Shown: one piece after another, positions 42,251-52,125 of the stretch | Layout: each line of letters starts with the position of its first letter | Position numbering within the stretch: the first letter of the stretch is position 1 | Assembly (NCBI GenBank): GCA_036154955.1 | Contig: JAYZWL010000099.1 | Coordinates: forward strand, 1 to 64,000 | Direction of reading: 5' to 3' | Length of the DNA: 64,000 nucleotides | From: Albimonas sp036154955 | Lineage (GTDB): Bacteria > Pseudomonadota > Alphaproteobacteria > Rhodobacterales > Rhodobacteraceae | The notes under the pieces: model-generated | Database searches by the model: none | Told to the model about the DNA's origin: nothing | What the model saw: only the letters and a program-made list of their open reading frames with translations | Program-made: the position numbers and the translations under genes

Positions 42251-43945
42251 CTATTCGGCGGCCGCCTCCGCCGCCCGCTTCGCCGCCTCTTCGTCCCGCA
42301 GCTCCTTGCGGCTGAGCTTGCCGACCGGCGTGCGGGGCAGCGCGTCACGGAATTCCAGCGCGCGCGGGATCTCGTGCCGGCCCAGCCGGTCCTCCAGAAA
42401 CGCCTGCAAGGACTCCAGCGAGAACGGCGCCGCGCCCGCCTTGAGGGTCACGAAGGCCTTGGCGCTTTCCCCTCGATAGGGGTCCGGCACGCCGATCACC
42501 GAGCATTCGGCGACGTCGGGATGCTCGTAGACCGCCTGCTCGATCATCTGCGGATAGACGTTGAACCCGCCGGAGATGATCAGGTCCGACTTGCGATCCA
42601 CCAGGTAGAAGAACCCGTCCGCATCCATCCGGCCCATGTCGCCGGTCAGAAACCAGCCGTCCACATGGCTCTGCGCCGTGGCGTCCTGGCGGTTCCAGTA
42701 GCCCGGGGTGACGGGGATGCCGCGGATCGCGATCTCTCCGACCTCGCCGGGGGCGAGCTCCCGCGTCGGCTCGCCATGGTCGACGATCCGCATGGTCATC
42801 CCCGGCAGCGGCACGCCGATGGTGCCGGGGCGGGCGGACTGGGCGCCCTCGGGGACCGAGGTTCCGGCCCCGCAGGTCTCCGTCATCCCCCAGCCGCCCA
42901 GCAGGGGCAGGCCGGCCTTCATCTCGAACCGCCGCCCGACCTCCACGGGCAGCGGCGCGCCGCCGGAGCCGGCGTTGGACAGGCTGGAGATGTCCCGCGT
43001 CTCCATCCCCGGATGCGCGGCCATGGCGATCCAGATGGTCGGCACGGCGGGGAAATAGGTGATCTTGTGCCGCTCGATATCGTCGAAGGCCTGATCGGGG
43101 TCGAAGCGCATGCGCAGCACGATCCTGCCCCCCGTCTCCGTGGTGCGCATCAGCACCACCGCCAGCGCGTAGATGTGGAACAGGGGCAGGACGCAGAGCG
43201 TCGCCCCCTCCTCCGCCAGCGCCGGGTCGGCGGCGGTCCAGGCGTTGTAGGACCGCACCGCCCCCACGAGGTTGCGATGGGTCAGCATCGCCCCCTTCGG
43301 CAGTCCGGTGGTGCCGCCGGTGTATTGCAGCAGCGCCACGTCGTCGGGGGAGGATCCGCAGGCGGGCCGCGTGGCCGGCGCGCCGGAGAGGAACGCGCCC
43401 GCGTCCACCACGTCCGCCCGGTCAGGCTTCGGCGCCAGCGGGATCGGGAACGGACCGAACGCCGCCTCGTCGCAGAGGATCACCTTCTCCACCGCGCCGT
43501 CGTCCAGGAGCCGCAGCGCCATCTTCACCAGGTCGGGCAGGTTCAGCGTCACCAGGATGCGGGAGCCGGAATCCGTCGCCTTGTGGGTCAGCACCCGCAG
43601 CGGATCCAGCGCGCTGAGATGCGCGACCCGCCCCCCCGCCGCCAGCGCGCCGTAGTAGAAGAACGGATGCCACAGCGTGTTGGGCAGGTAGAGCGCCAGC
43701 GTGTCCCCGCGCCCGAACCCCTCGGCGATCAGCGCGTTCGCCGCCTGCCAGGCGCGCCGGCCCAGCTCCGCATAGGTCAGGTCCGGCCCGCGATAGGACA
43801 GCGCCACCCGGTCCGCGTAACGCTCCACCGCCGCGGCGAAGGCGTCGGGGATGGTCTCGTCGGTCGGCGCGACGTCCCAGCGCACGCCCTCGGGGTAATG
43901 CGCCTCCCACGGGTGAGGGCGCCGCGCGCCGGCGGGGTCGGTCAT
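42251..43945 (-). CDS. AMP-dependent acyl-CoA ligase (long-chain or dicarboxylate type)
   Basis: A 564-aa adenylate-forming enzyme that activates a carboxylic acid to acyl-CoA via acyl-AMP. P-loop YTGGTTGLPKGAMLTH, motif GGWGMTETCGAGT, the hinge FLTGDMGRMDADGFFYLVDR and the catalytic Lys in RTPVGKLSRKEL near the C-terminus are all present. It is close in type to long-chain fatty-acid ligases and PimA-like dicarboxylate ligases; sequence alone does not decide. GGGAGG precedes the ATG at 43945; the frame extends upstream without support. It lies downstream of a ThDP enzyme gene on the same strand after a 142-base spacer. Confidence 0.88.
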   Translation of the reverse strand: MTDPAGARRPHPWEAHYPEGVRWDVAPTDETIPDAFAAAVERYADRVALSYRGPDLTYAELGRRAWQAANALIAEGFGRGDTLALYLPNTLWHPFFYYGALAAGGRVAHLSALDPLRVLTHKATDSGSRILVTLNLPDLVKMALRLLDDGAVEKVILCDEAAFGPFPIPLAPKPDRADVVDAGAFLSGAPATRPACGSSPDDVALLQYTGGTTGLPKGAMLTHRNLVGAVRSYNAWTAADPALAEEGATLCVLPLFHIYALAVVLMRTTETGGRIVLRMRFDPDQAFDDIERHKITYFPAVPTIWIAMAAHPGMETRDISSLSNAGSGGAPLPVEVGRRFEMKAGLPLLGGWGMTETCGAGTSVPEGAQSARPGTIGVPLPGMTMRIVDHGEPTRELAPGEVGEIAIRGIPVTPGYWNRQDATAQSHVDGWFLTGDMGRMDADGFFYLVDRKSDLIISGGFNVYPQMIEQAVYEHPDVAECSVIGVPDPYRGESAKAFVTLKAGAAPFSLESLQAFLEDRLGRHEIPRALEFRDALPRTPVGKLSRKELRDEEAAKRAAEAAAE

Positions 43946-44087
43946 GCTGGTTTTCCTCCCGGGGTCGCCCGTTCTTCGCGGGTCGGCCGTCATCGTTGGT
44001 CGCAACGGTAGGGAGGCGGAGGCGGCGGCGTCAATAGCGCCCCGCAAGGGAGGGCCGGGACCCGCGCGGGGCCCCGACCCGGGCCGG

Positions 44088-45770
44088 TTATTCCGCGGCC
44101 TTGGTCGCCGCGGCGCGGATGCCGGAGATGGTGGCGAAGGGCGAGATCGCCTCGACCGAGGCCCGGGCGTGGATCACCACCGGCCCGTCATGGGCCAGCG
44201 CCTTGTCCACCGCCTCGGCGGCCTCCTCCGGCGTGGTCACGGTCAGGCCCAGCGCCCCGAAGGCCCGGCCCCAGGCGGCGAAGTCCGGGTTCACCAGCCG
44301 CGTGCCCGCGATCCGGCCGGGGAAGGCCTTCTCCTGATGCAGGCGGATGGTGCCGTAATAGCCGTTGTCGGAGATCACGATGATCGGCGTCGCCCCCTGC
44401 GCCGCCGCGGTGGCGAGTTCCGATCCCGTCATCAGCACGCCGCCGTCGCCGCAGAAGCCCAGCACCTTGCGGCCCGGGAAGCGCAGGGAGGCCGCGATCG
44501 CCGCCGGCACGCCCAGCCCCATGGCCCCGCCGGCCGCGCCCAGCGCCTGGCTGGTCCCGTCCCAGGGCCATTCCGAATGGATCCAGCCCGAGAAATTGCC
44601 CGCGTCCATGGTCAGGATCGCGTCCTTGGGGGCCTTGGCCGCCAGCGCCCGGATCATATGGCCGAAGTCGAGCCCGTCGGGCCGCGCCTCCGGCGCCTTG
44701 TCGCGCATCGCCCGGGCGTTGGCGTTGACGCCCTTCGCCCATTCGGCGCGGGCGGGCGGGAGCTCCGCGTTGCGCTCCGCCAGCCCTTCGAGGAAGGCGA
44801 CCGGGTCGGCGGCCACCCCCATCTCCGCCGCGATCACCTGGCCGATGACGCCCGCGTCCGCGTGGACATGGATCAGCGGCTGATCGGGGAACGGCGCCTT
44901 GGGGAAGCTCCAGCCCTGCGTCGGCGTGTCCGCCAGCCGCGTGCCCACCGCGATCACCAGATCGGCCTTCTTCAGCGGCTCGATCACCGCCGGCGGCAGC
45001 TTGAAGCCCAGGTGGCCCGCGTAAAGTGGCGAGGCGTTGTCGAAGAGGTGCTGGTTCTTGAAGGTCAGCGCCACCGGGATCCCGTGCGCCTCCGCGGCGC
45101 GGGCCAGCGCCTTGCGCCCCTCGTCCGAGCCGACGCCGTGGCCGGCGATGATCAGCGGACGCTCGGCCCCGGCCAGCATCGCCATCGCCCGGTCGATATC
45201 CGACGGGGACACGCCCGCGCGCGGGATCGGCATCGGCCGCACGACGGGGGCGGAGGTGATCTCCTCCAGCATGTCCTCGGGCAGCACGATCACCGCCGGG
45301 CCGGGGGTCGGCGAACAGGCGGCCTGCACGGCGCGGGCGACGGTCTCGGGCAGCTGGGCGGGGTCGTTCACCTCGCGCACGAACTTGGCCATGCCGCCGA
45401 ACATCTGGTTGTAGTCGACCTCCTGGAAGGCGCCGCGCCCGCGCTCCCACCGCGCCACCTGGCCCAGCAGCACCACCAGCGGCACGCCGTCCTGCTCGGC
45501 CAGATGCACGGCGATGGAGATGTTGGTGGCCCCCGGCCCCCGCGACGCGGCGCAGAGCCCCGGGCGCCCGGTCAGCTTGGCGTCGGCCGCGGCCATCAGT
45601 CCGGCGCCGCCCTCATGACGGCAGACGACGGTCTGGATGGAGGAGTCCTCCAGCGCGTCGAGAAAGCTCAGATAGCTTTCCCCCGGCACGCAGAACATGC
45701 GGTCGAAGCCATGCGCCTCAAGACAGCGCGCCAGCAGGTCCGCCGCGCGCATTCCGCCCGGTTCGGTCAT
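44088..45770 (-). CDS. Thiamine-diphosphate enzyme, acetolactate-synthase-like
   Basis: A 560-aa ThDP-dependent decarboxylase/ligase. The N-terminal PYR domain has FCVPGESYLSFLDAL and the catalytic Glu in VVCRHEGGAGLMAA; a central FAD-like domain follows (ERPLIIAGHGVGSDEGRKA); and the PP domain carries the GDGG...N ThDP/Mg motif (FCGDGGVLMTGSELATAAAQ through ISDNGYYGTIR). It is not ilvB in context, as no small subunit follows. Possible roles include acetolactate, benzoylformate or oxalyl-CoA-type chemistry. AGGAGA precedes the ATG. The neighbouring acyl-CoA ligase may be related, by inference only. Confidence 0.85.
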   Translation of the reverse strand: MTEPGGMRAADLLARCLEAHGFDRMFCVPGESYLSFLDALEDSSIQTVVCRHEGGAGLMAAADAKLTGRPGLCAASRGPGATNISIAVHLAEQDGVPLVVLLGQVARWERGRGAFQEVDYNQMFGGMAKFVREVNDPAQLPETVARAVQAACSPTPGPAVIVLPEDMLEEITSAPVVRPMPIPRAGVSPSDIDRAMAMLAGAERPLIIAGHGVGSDEGRKALARAAEAHGIPVALTFKNQHLFDNASPLYAGHLGFKLPPAVIEPLKKADLVIAVGTRLADTPTQGWSFPKAPFPDQPLIHVHADAGVIGQVIAAEMGVAADPVAFLEGLAERNAELPPARAEWAKGVNANARAMRDKAPEARPDGLDFGHMIRALAAKAPKDAILTMDAGNFSGWIHSEWPWDGTSQALGAAGGAMGLGVPAAIAASLRFPGRKVLGFCGDGGVLMTGSELATAAAQGATPIIVISDNGYYGTIRLHQEKAFPGRIAGTRLVNPDFAAWGRAFGALGLTVTTPEEAAEAVDKALAHDGPVVIHARASVEAISPFATISGIRAAATKAAE

Positions 45771-45990
45771 CTCGGTCTCCTCCAGATCTCTGCGCCCGTC
45801 GCACGCGGGGTCGGGCATCGCGCCGCGCCCCCGCGACCGCGGGCCGGATTGACCGGGATACTCGCGTCGGGAACGCTGATCCGCAACCCGCCATCCGCGC
45901 ACCCCGCGGATATCCTTCGCGCCGCGGCGACCTTCCCGCCGCCGGCGCCCTTCCGACCCGTATCGACCCCCGCACCGACCAAGGACCCGC

Positions 45991-46464
45991 ATGCCCCAGG
46001 ACCACGCGCCCCTCCCGCAGCCCGACCCGACCTACGACCCCATCGCCGCCGAGCCGCCCTATCCCTATCAGGAGCTGATCGGGTTCCGGATCGTCGAATG
46101 GCGCGAGAACCACGCGGTCGTGGAACTGCCGGTGGAGCGCAAGCACTACAACCGCCACGGCATTCCCCATGGCGGGGTGCTGGCGACGCTGATGGACACC
46201 TCCTTCGGCTTCGCCTCGTGCTTCTGCCCCTATCCGGGGCGGGTGCGGCGGGCGATGACCCTGTCGCTGACCATGAACTATGTGGGCCAGCTGAAGGGGA
46301 GCACGATGCGGGCGACGGCCTGGATCTCCGGCGGCGGGCGGCGCAGCTTCTTCGCGGCCGGCAAGATCGAGGACGACACCGGCGCCCTGCTCGCCACCGC
46401 CTCCGCCGCGATGCGCTGGCGGGGCAATGGCGGCGACCCGATGGGCGACCCCTCCGGACACTGA
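45991..46464 (+). CDS. PaaI-family hotdog thioesterase
   Basis: A 157-aa acyl-CoA thioesterase of the hotdog fold. YNRHGIPHGGVLATLMDTSFGFA contains the HGG turn followed by the Asp of the central helix, and LSLTMNYVGQLKGSTMRATA forms the following strand. It is divergent from the ThDP enzyme gene and convergent with the CYTH-CHAD gene. The substrate is unknown. It differs from the thioesterase at 21,975, which has QGG instead of HGG; the two are distant members of one superfamily. Confidence 0.85.
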   Translation: MPQDHAPLPQPDPTYDPIAAEPPYPYQELIGFRIVEWRENHAVVELPVERKHYNRHGIPHGGVLATLMDTSFGFASCFCPYPGRVRRAMTLSLTMNYVGQLKGSTMRATAWISGGGRRSFFAAGKIEDDTGALLATASAAMRWRGNGGDPMGDPSGH

Positions 46465-46566
46465 CCGCGGGGTCCGGGGGCCGCGCGACGACCCGCGCGA
46501 CGGTGGTCCCCGGGCGCCCGCGCGGCCGGGCGAGGGCGGCGCCGGTGGGACCGCCGCGGGCCCGCA

Positions 46567-46586
46567 GGGCGGACTGCGCTCCGCCC
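46567..46586. terminator. Hairpin between convergent genes
   Basis: GGGCGGA and TCCGCCC flank a CTGCGC loop, just beyond the CYTH-CHAD stop. It may terminate that gene (minus) and the thioesterase (plus). No U tract. Confidence 0.4.
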
Positions 46587-46593
46587 CGCGCGC

Positions 46594-48144
46594 CTATCGC
46601 CAGAAGCGCGGCGCCTCCGCCAGCAGGTCCCACATCTCCCGCGCGCGGCGCCAGTCCTGCTCGGCCTTCGACTCGAACCGGCCCAGCATCCGCCCCGCGG
46701 CCCGCTGGGCGGCGGGGTCGGCCTCCGCGGGCGCGCCTGACGTGGTCAGCACCGCTTCCACCATCGCCGCGTCGTTCAGCGCCCCGAACAGGTTCTGCAG
46801 CTTCTTCAGCGGCTTGCGATAGGGCTGCACCGCCTCGGCGGCATAGAGCGGGGCGAAGAAATCCACCCCGTAGCGCAGTTTCTTCAGTTCCTTGCGCAGC
46901 TCGTGACGGGCCTCGATGGAGAGCGTTTCCAGCCCCTCCGCCGCCCGCCGCGCCTTCTTCCAGCGCTTGTCGAGCCCGGCCCGCGCCGCCGCCTCCACCG
47001 GCCGCGCCAGCAGCGCCGTCTGCCCGTAGTCATGCGGGCGCAGCCAGCCGCGCAGCTCCACGAAAGCCGAGAGGTCGATGAGGAACCGCCGCGTCTGGGG
47101 CGCCGCCAGCCGGGCGCGGAGCGCGGCGCGGGCGGCCTCGCGGCGCGGCTCGATGGCGGCGGCGAGCGCGGCGAGCCCCGCCGCGTCGGTCTGCGCCGCC
47201 GCGACGGCGCGGGGCAGCATCTCCTCGGCCAGCACGTCGAGATCGCGCAGCCGCCCGGCCTCCCCCGCGATGTCGCGGGCCGCCTCGTTCAGCGCGCGCA
47301 GCGCCGGGCCGTCCAGCTCCGCCCGGAAAATCGCGAACAGGCTGCGCAGCCGGCGCAGGCCGACGCGAAGCTGGTGCGGCCCGCCGATCCCGTCGCCGGC
47401 CAGCACGCAGGCGACGTTGGCGTCCACCTGGCCCAGGCAATCGCGCAGCATCCGCGCAGCGGCGGCCTCGCAGGTCTCGCCGGGGACCAGCGGCGGCGGG
47501 GCGGCGTGGCGCGGGGCGGGGTCGGGAACCGCCGCCTCCCCCGCCGCCAGCGCATAGCCCCGCGCGGATTTGGAGCGTTCGGAGAACCGCGCCGGGACCT
47601 TGTCGAACAGCCCCCGCGCCATGGCGTAAAGCGCCGCGGGCTGGCCGGATTTCAGCTCCAGCTCCGCTTCGCGCAGGGGCGCGCGGACGCCGCCGGCGAC
47701 GATCTCCCCGACATCGAGCGCCAGTTCCGCCCGCCCGCCTTCGGCGACGAGGATCCGGGCGGTGCGGTCGATCAGCGTCTCGAACACCGGCGACAGCGGG
47801 GCCTCGCCGATCGCGGCCTCCACCGCCGCGCGCAGGTCGGCGTCGGCGATCAGCCCGAGATCAAGCCGACCGCCCGGCGCCGGCGCCTCGTCCTCCTCGA
47901 CCGCATAAAGCCCCGCCCCGGCGCCCGAGCCGCGCTTGACGGTCTGCACCCAGCCGCGCCCGACCTTGCGCAGGCGCAGCGCGATCCGCGCCCGGCGCAG
48001 CGCCTGGTCCGGCGTGTCGAAATAGATCGAGCGCAGCCGCGCCTTCTTCGCCGGCCCCTCGGCCATGGCGCGCAGGGCGGAGGCGCGGCGCAAGGCGGCG
48101 TCGCCCGCCTCGTCCAGCAGGAATTTCAGCTCGATTTCGGTCAT
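46594..48144 (-). CDS. CYTH-CHAD domain protein (YgiF-like triphosphatase)
   Basis: A 516-aa protein. The N-terminal CYTH domain (1 to about 200) opens with the signature EIELKFLL and has alternating basic/acidic strands lining a tunnel (RIALRLRKVGRGWVQTVKRG, VFETLIDRTARIL, EAELELKSG); such domains hydrolyse inorganic triphosphate. The C-terminal CHAD domain (about 220-510) is helical and rich in conserved His/Arg/Lys (HQLRVGLRRLRSLFAIFRAEL, RHELRKELKKLRYGVDFFAPLY), a polyphosphate-binding module. The start fits the family exactly, but no Shine-Dalgarno precedes it and a promoter sits so close that the mRNA may be leaderless. Confidence 0.9.
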   Translation of the reverse strand: MTEIELKFLLDEAGDAALRRASALRAMAEGPAKKARLRSIYFDTPDQALRRARIALRLRKVGRGWVQTVKRGSGAGAGLYAVEEDEAPAPGGRLDLGLIADADLRAAVEAAIGEAPLSPVFETLIDRTARILVAEGGRAELALDVGEIVAGGVRAPLREAELELKSGQPAALYAMARGLFDKVPARFSERSKSARGYALAAGEAAVPDPAPRHAAPPPLVPGETCEAAAARMLRDCLGQVDANVACVLAGDGIGGPHQLRVGLRRLRSLFAIFRAELDGPALRALNEAARDIAGEAGRLRDLDVLAEEMLPRAVAAAQTDAAGLAALAAAIEPRREAARAALRARLAAPQTRRFLIDLSAFVELRGWLRPHDYGQTALLARPVEAAARAGLDKRWKKARRAAEGLETLSIEARHELRKELKKLRYGVDFFAPLYAAEAVQPYRKPLKKLQNLFGALNDAAMVEAVLTTSGAPAEADPAAQRAAGRMLGRFESKAEQDWRRAREMWDLLAEAPRFWR

Positions 48145-48150
48145 GAGACG

Positions 48151-48179
48151 TATTTATGACGCCCGCAAGGATATCACAA
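48151..48179 (-). promoter_or_regulatory. Promoter of the CYTH-CHAD gene, possibly giving a leaderless mRNA
   Basis: On the minus strand TTGTGA (48179-48174) and TAAATA (48156-48151) are separated by exactly 17 bases. Only six bases separate the -10 from the ATG, so the predicted start of transcription coincides with the A of the start codon. Confidence 0.55.
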
Positions 48180-48206
48180 ATGTCATATTTCACGACCTGA
48201 GGTTGA

Positions 48207-48232
48207 GCCGCGCGCGCCGATCAGCGCGCGGC
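48207..48232 (-). terminator. Hairpin overlapping the end of ligA
   Basis: GCCGCGCGC (48207-48215) pairs with GCGCGCGGC (48224-48232) and spans the ligA stop codon. The sequence after it on the minus strand (TCAACCTCAGG) is not U-rich. Confidence 0.35.
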
Positions 48233-50806
48233 GAGCGCGATCCAGTCGTCCTCCGAGATCACCTCGACCCCCAGCTCCTCCGCCTTCTTCAGCTTCGATC
48301 CCGCGCCCGGCCCCGCGATCACCAGGTCGGTCCTGGCCGAGACCGAACCCGCCACCTTCGCCCCCAGCGCCTCCGCCCGGGCCTTGGCTTCGGCGCGGGT
48401 CATCTTCTCCAGCGTGCCGGTGAAGACGAGCGTCTTGCCGGCGACGGGGCTGCCCTCGGCCCGCGCCTCGGGCGCTTTCGGCGAGAGATGGGCGAGCAGC
48501 CGGTCGATGGCGCCCCGCTCCTCCGCTCCCGCCAGCCCGTCGGACAGGGACAGGGCGAGGATCGGGCCGATGCCGTCGGCGTCGACCAGGTGGCGCCAGG
48601 CGGCCTCGGCCTCCGGCGGCGGGGCGGCCTTTTCCCAGGCGGCGGTCCGGGCCTTGGCGATGGCGGCGCGGCGGCCCTCCTGCTTGGCGGCTTCGCGTTC
48701 CGCGATCTCGGCGGCGTCGGCCTCCCGATGCGCCAGCGCCGCGGGGCGCGCGGCGTCCAGTCCGTGCGCCAGCGCCTCCCAGCTTCCGTAGAGCCGGGCG
48801 AGGTCCAGCGCCGCGACCTCGCCCACATGGCGGATGCCCAGGCCGAAGATCAGACGCTGAAGCTCGACCTCGCGACGGCCGTCGATGGCGTTGAACAGGT
48901 TGCGGGCCGAGGTCTCTCCGAACCCCTTGATCTCCGCCAGCGGCGTGACCGAGAGCGTGGCGAGCGCCCCGACCAGCGCATCGCGAGCGGCGGGCAGGTC
49001 GTCTTCGGGCAGGTCATGGCCCAGCGGCGCCAGAAGAACGCGGTATTCCGCGACCAGGTCGGCCAGCCGCTCCGCCCCCGCAAGCCCTTCGACGAAGGCC
49101 GCCGCATCGGGCGCGGCGCGGGACGGGCGCAGAAGCTTGGCGCGCTCGCCGTCGCGCTCGGCCAGATCGAAGATGTCGGCGGGCTCCACGATCCAGCCCA
49201 GGGCGTGGAACAGCTCCACCTGCTTGGCCCCCAGCCCCTCGATATCCAGCGCGTTGCGCGACACGAAATGCTTCAGCCGCTCGACCCGCTGGGCCGGGCA
49301 GACCAACCCGCCGGTGCAGCGGCGCGCCGCCTCGCCCGGTTCGCGAACGGCGGGGGAGCCGCAGGCCGGGCAGGTTTCGGGCGGGGTCCAGGGCGCGGCG
49401 CCGGCGGGTCGGCGGGCGAGGTCCACGTCCATCACCTTGGGGATCACGTCGCCCGCCCGGTAGACCGTCACCGTGTCGCCGACGCGCAGGTCGCGCCCCT
49501 CGCGGATCGGCTCGCCGCCGTTGCCGCGGCCGGCGATGTAATCCTCGTTGTGCAGCGTGGCGTTGGAGACCACGACGCCCCCCACCGTCACCGGGCGCAG
49601 GCGGGCGACGGGGGACAGGGCGCCGGTGCGGCCGACCTGGATCTCGATGTCCTCCAGCACGGTGGTCGCGATCTCGGCGGGGAACTTGTGGGCGATGGCC
49701 CAGCGCGGGGTGGCCGCGCGGAAGCCCAGACGCTCCTGGTAGTCGAGCCGGTCGACCTTGTAGACGACGCCGTCGATATCGTAGCCGAGGCTGGCGCGGG
49801 CGGCCTCGATCTCCCGGTAATGCGCCAGCGCGGCTTCGGGGGTTTCGACCCGCGCGGCGCGGGGATTCACCTGGAATCCCAAAGCCCTGTAACGCTCCAG
49901 CACGTCGGCCTGGGTGTCGGCGAGGGGTTCGGAGACCTCGCCCCAGCTATAGGCGAAGAAGCGCAGCGGGCGCTGGGCGGTGACGGCCGAATCGAGTTGG
50001 CGCAGGCTGCCCGCGGCGGCGTTGCGCGGGTTGGCGAAGGTCTTGGCGCCGGCCTCCTCCTGCCGCTCGTTCAGCGCGGCGAAGTCGGCGTGGGTCATGT
50101 AGACCTCGCCGCGGACCTCCAGGATTTCGGGCGCGTTCTCAAGCGTTTCGGGAATATCCGAGACGGTGCGGGCGTTGGCGGTGACGTTCTCCCCGGTCTC
50201 GCCGTCGCCGCGGGTGGCGGCCTCCACCAGCACGCCGTTCTCATAGCGCAGGGACAGGGACAGGCCGTCGATCTTGGGCTCCGCCACCAGCGCCAGCGGG
50301 TCCTCGGGCCCGAGGCCGAGGAAGCGGCGCAGGCCGGTCACGAACTTCTCCACATCCTCGTCGGCGAAGGCGTTGCCCAGCGACATCATCCGCACCCGGT
50401 GGCGGACGGTCCCGAATCCCTCCGCCGGCGCGGCGCCGACCCGTTCCGAGGGGCTGTCGTCGCGTTTAAGCTCCGGGAATCGCGTCTCGATCGCGCGGTT
50501 GCGGCGCTTCAGGGCGTCGTAGTCGGCGTCGGAGACCAGCGGCGCGTCGGCCTGGTGATAGGCCGCGTCGAGCCGGGCGGCGAGGTCCGCCAGCCTGGCG
50601 AGCTCCGCCCCCGCCGCGGCGTCGTCCAGATCCTCGACCGGCACGGACGCGTAGGGCCCCGCCGTCAGGTCCGGCGCGGCGTCCTTCGCACGCTCCTGCG
50701 GCGCGAGGCCGGTTCCGGACGCGCCCTCGTCAACCGCCCCGTCGGGGGCGGATCCGGTGGGGCCAGGGGCGGAAGGATCGGCATCCTGCACGTTCTCGGG
50801 CGACAT
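48221..50806 (-). CDS. ligA: NAD-dependent DNA ligase LigA
   Basis: Replicative DNA ligase, 861 aa, longer than E. coli LigA (671 aa). AEPKIDG holds the adenylated Lys178. The four-Cys zinc finger is CPACGSPAVREPGEAARRC plus a downstream CPAQ. A helix-hairpin-helix region follows, with an Ala/Glu/Lys-rich insertion (about residues 690-725), and a C-terminal BRCT domain (AGKTLVFTGTLEKMTRAEAK). The first about 55 residues are low-complexity Ala/Pro/Asp sequence; a GTG at codon 55 (50644) is an alternative start and would give a conventional N-terminus. It lies downstream of ctrA on the same strand, 69 bases away. Confidence 0.95.
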   Translation of the reverse strand: MSPENVQDADPSAPGPTGSAPDGAVDEGASGTGLAPQERAKDAAPDLTAGPYASVPVEDLDDAAAGAELARLADLAARLDAAYHQADAPLVSDADYDALKRRNRAIETRFPELKRDDSPSERVGAAPAEGFGTVRHRVRMMSLGNAFADEDVEKFVTGLRRFLGLGPEDPLALVAEPKIDGLSLSLRYENGVLVEAATRGDGETGENVTANARTVSDIPETLENAPEILEVRGEVYMTHADFAALNERQEEAGAKTFANPRNAAAGSLRQLDSAVTAQRPLRFFAYSWGEVSEPLADTQADVLERYRALGFQVNPRAARVETPEAALAHYREIEAARASLGYDIDGVVYKVDRLDYQERLGFRAATPRWAIAHKFPAEIATTVLEDIEIQVGRTGALSPVARLRPVTVGGVVVSNATLHNEDYIAGRGNGGEPIREGRDLRVGDTVTVYRAGDVIPKVMDVDLARRPAGAAPWTPPETCPACGSPAVREPGEAARRCTGGLVCPAQRVERLKHFVSRNALDIEGLGAKQVELFHALGWIVEPADIFDLAERDGERAKLLRPSRAAPDAAAFVEGLAGAERLADLVAEYRVLLAPLGHDLPEDDLPAARDALVGALATLSVTPLAEIKGFGETSARNLFNAIDGRREVELQRLIFGLGIRHVGEVAALDLARLYGSWEALAHGLDAARPAALAHREADAAEIAEREAAKQEGRRAAIAKARTAAWEKAAPPPEAEAAWRHLVDADGIGPILALSLSDGLAGAEERGAIDRLLAHLSPKAPEARAEGSPVAGKTLVFTGTLEKMTRAEAKARAEALGAKVAGSVSARTDLVIAGPGAGSKLKKAEELGVEVISEDDWIALAAR

Positions 50807-50875
50807 GGGGTCCTCGCGTCTTCGCAGAGGCTCAATGTCGGGCCGGCGATCCTCCCGTCAACCCGGGTCCCGAAG

Positions 50876-51586
<711 letters not shown>

Positions 51587-51659
51587 GAACGCTCCTCCGT
51601 GCAGGTTCGGGTTGGCGTGGATCCACCTTCCGTCACAAAGGTAAACGAATTGCTACCAC

Positions 51660-51675
51660 CTTAACGCGAGTTAAG
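51660..51675. promoter_or_regulatory. TTAAC/GTTAA dyad upstream of ctrA (possible CtrA-type site)
   Basis: CTTAAC and GTTAAG flank GCGA, giving TTAA-N6-TTAA. The canonical CtrA box is TTAA-N7-TTAA, so the spacing is one base short. It lies 74 bases before ctrA and directly after the sciP stop, in an AT-rich pocket, and could be an autoregulatory site or a small hairpin. Confidence 0.4.
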
Positions 51676-51683
51676 ACAAGTTT

Positions 51684-51968
51684 TCAACTTCTGGTGGATC
51701 GGTAGCGCTGCAGGGCCGTGGTCCGCAGGGCGTTGATGCCGTGCGCGGACACGGCGGTCAGCCAGCCGTCCAGCTCCTCCGCCGACAGGTCCCAGGTCTC
51801 GCAGGCCTCTTCCACCGTGATCAGGCCGCCCTTGACCGCGGCCACCACCGCCGCCTTGCGCCGCGCCACCCAGCGCCGCGTGGTCGGGGACGGCAGGTCC
51901 TTGCGCGTGATCCGCGCGCCATCGGGCCCGACCACGGAGGTCGGGACTTCGGTCGTGTCGATACGCAT
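51684..51968 (-). CDS. sciP: DUF1153 protein, SciP-like CtrA antagonist
   Basis: A 94-aa helix-turn-helix protein. The core LPSPTTRRWVARRKAAVVAA, then GGLITVEEACETWDLSAEELDGWL and GINALRTTALQRYR, match the DUF1153/SciP family in order and spacing. In Caulobacter SciP binds CtrA and blocks transcription at CtrA promoters. The ATG at 51968 is chosen because GGAG lies 8 bases upstream; a GTG eight codons earlier keeps the frame open but overlaps that site. Placement directly upstream of ctrA on the same strand supports a joint regulatory module. Confidence 0.88.
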   Translation of the reverse strand: MRIDTTEVPTSVVGPDGARITRKDLPSPTTRRWVARRKAAVVAAVKGGLITVEEACETWDLSAEELDGWLTAVSAHGINALRTTALQRYRSTRS

Positions 51969-52125
51969 ATTCTCGCTCCACCACAGTTTCACTCACCCGG
52001 CGCTGACGCTAACCGGACGGGGTTTCGCGAGGGTGAATCGCCGGAAATTCAGGCGCCGCGGCCGCCTTGCGCCTTGCTGGCGCCCCGCCCGGACCCTATG
52101 AAACGCTGAGAAAACGGAGGCTCCC

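Noticed and set aside
44088..45770. Assignment of the ThDP enzyme as acetolactate synthase IlvB
   Set aside because: No regulatory small subunit or ilvC follows and the gene is next to an acyl-CoA ligase; only the family level is supported.
50644..50806. The extra N-terminal 54 codons of ligA as a functional domain
   Set aside because: Low-complexity Ala/Pro/Asp sequence with no homologous domain; a GTG at 50644 may be the real start. Not claimed as a finding.
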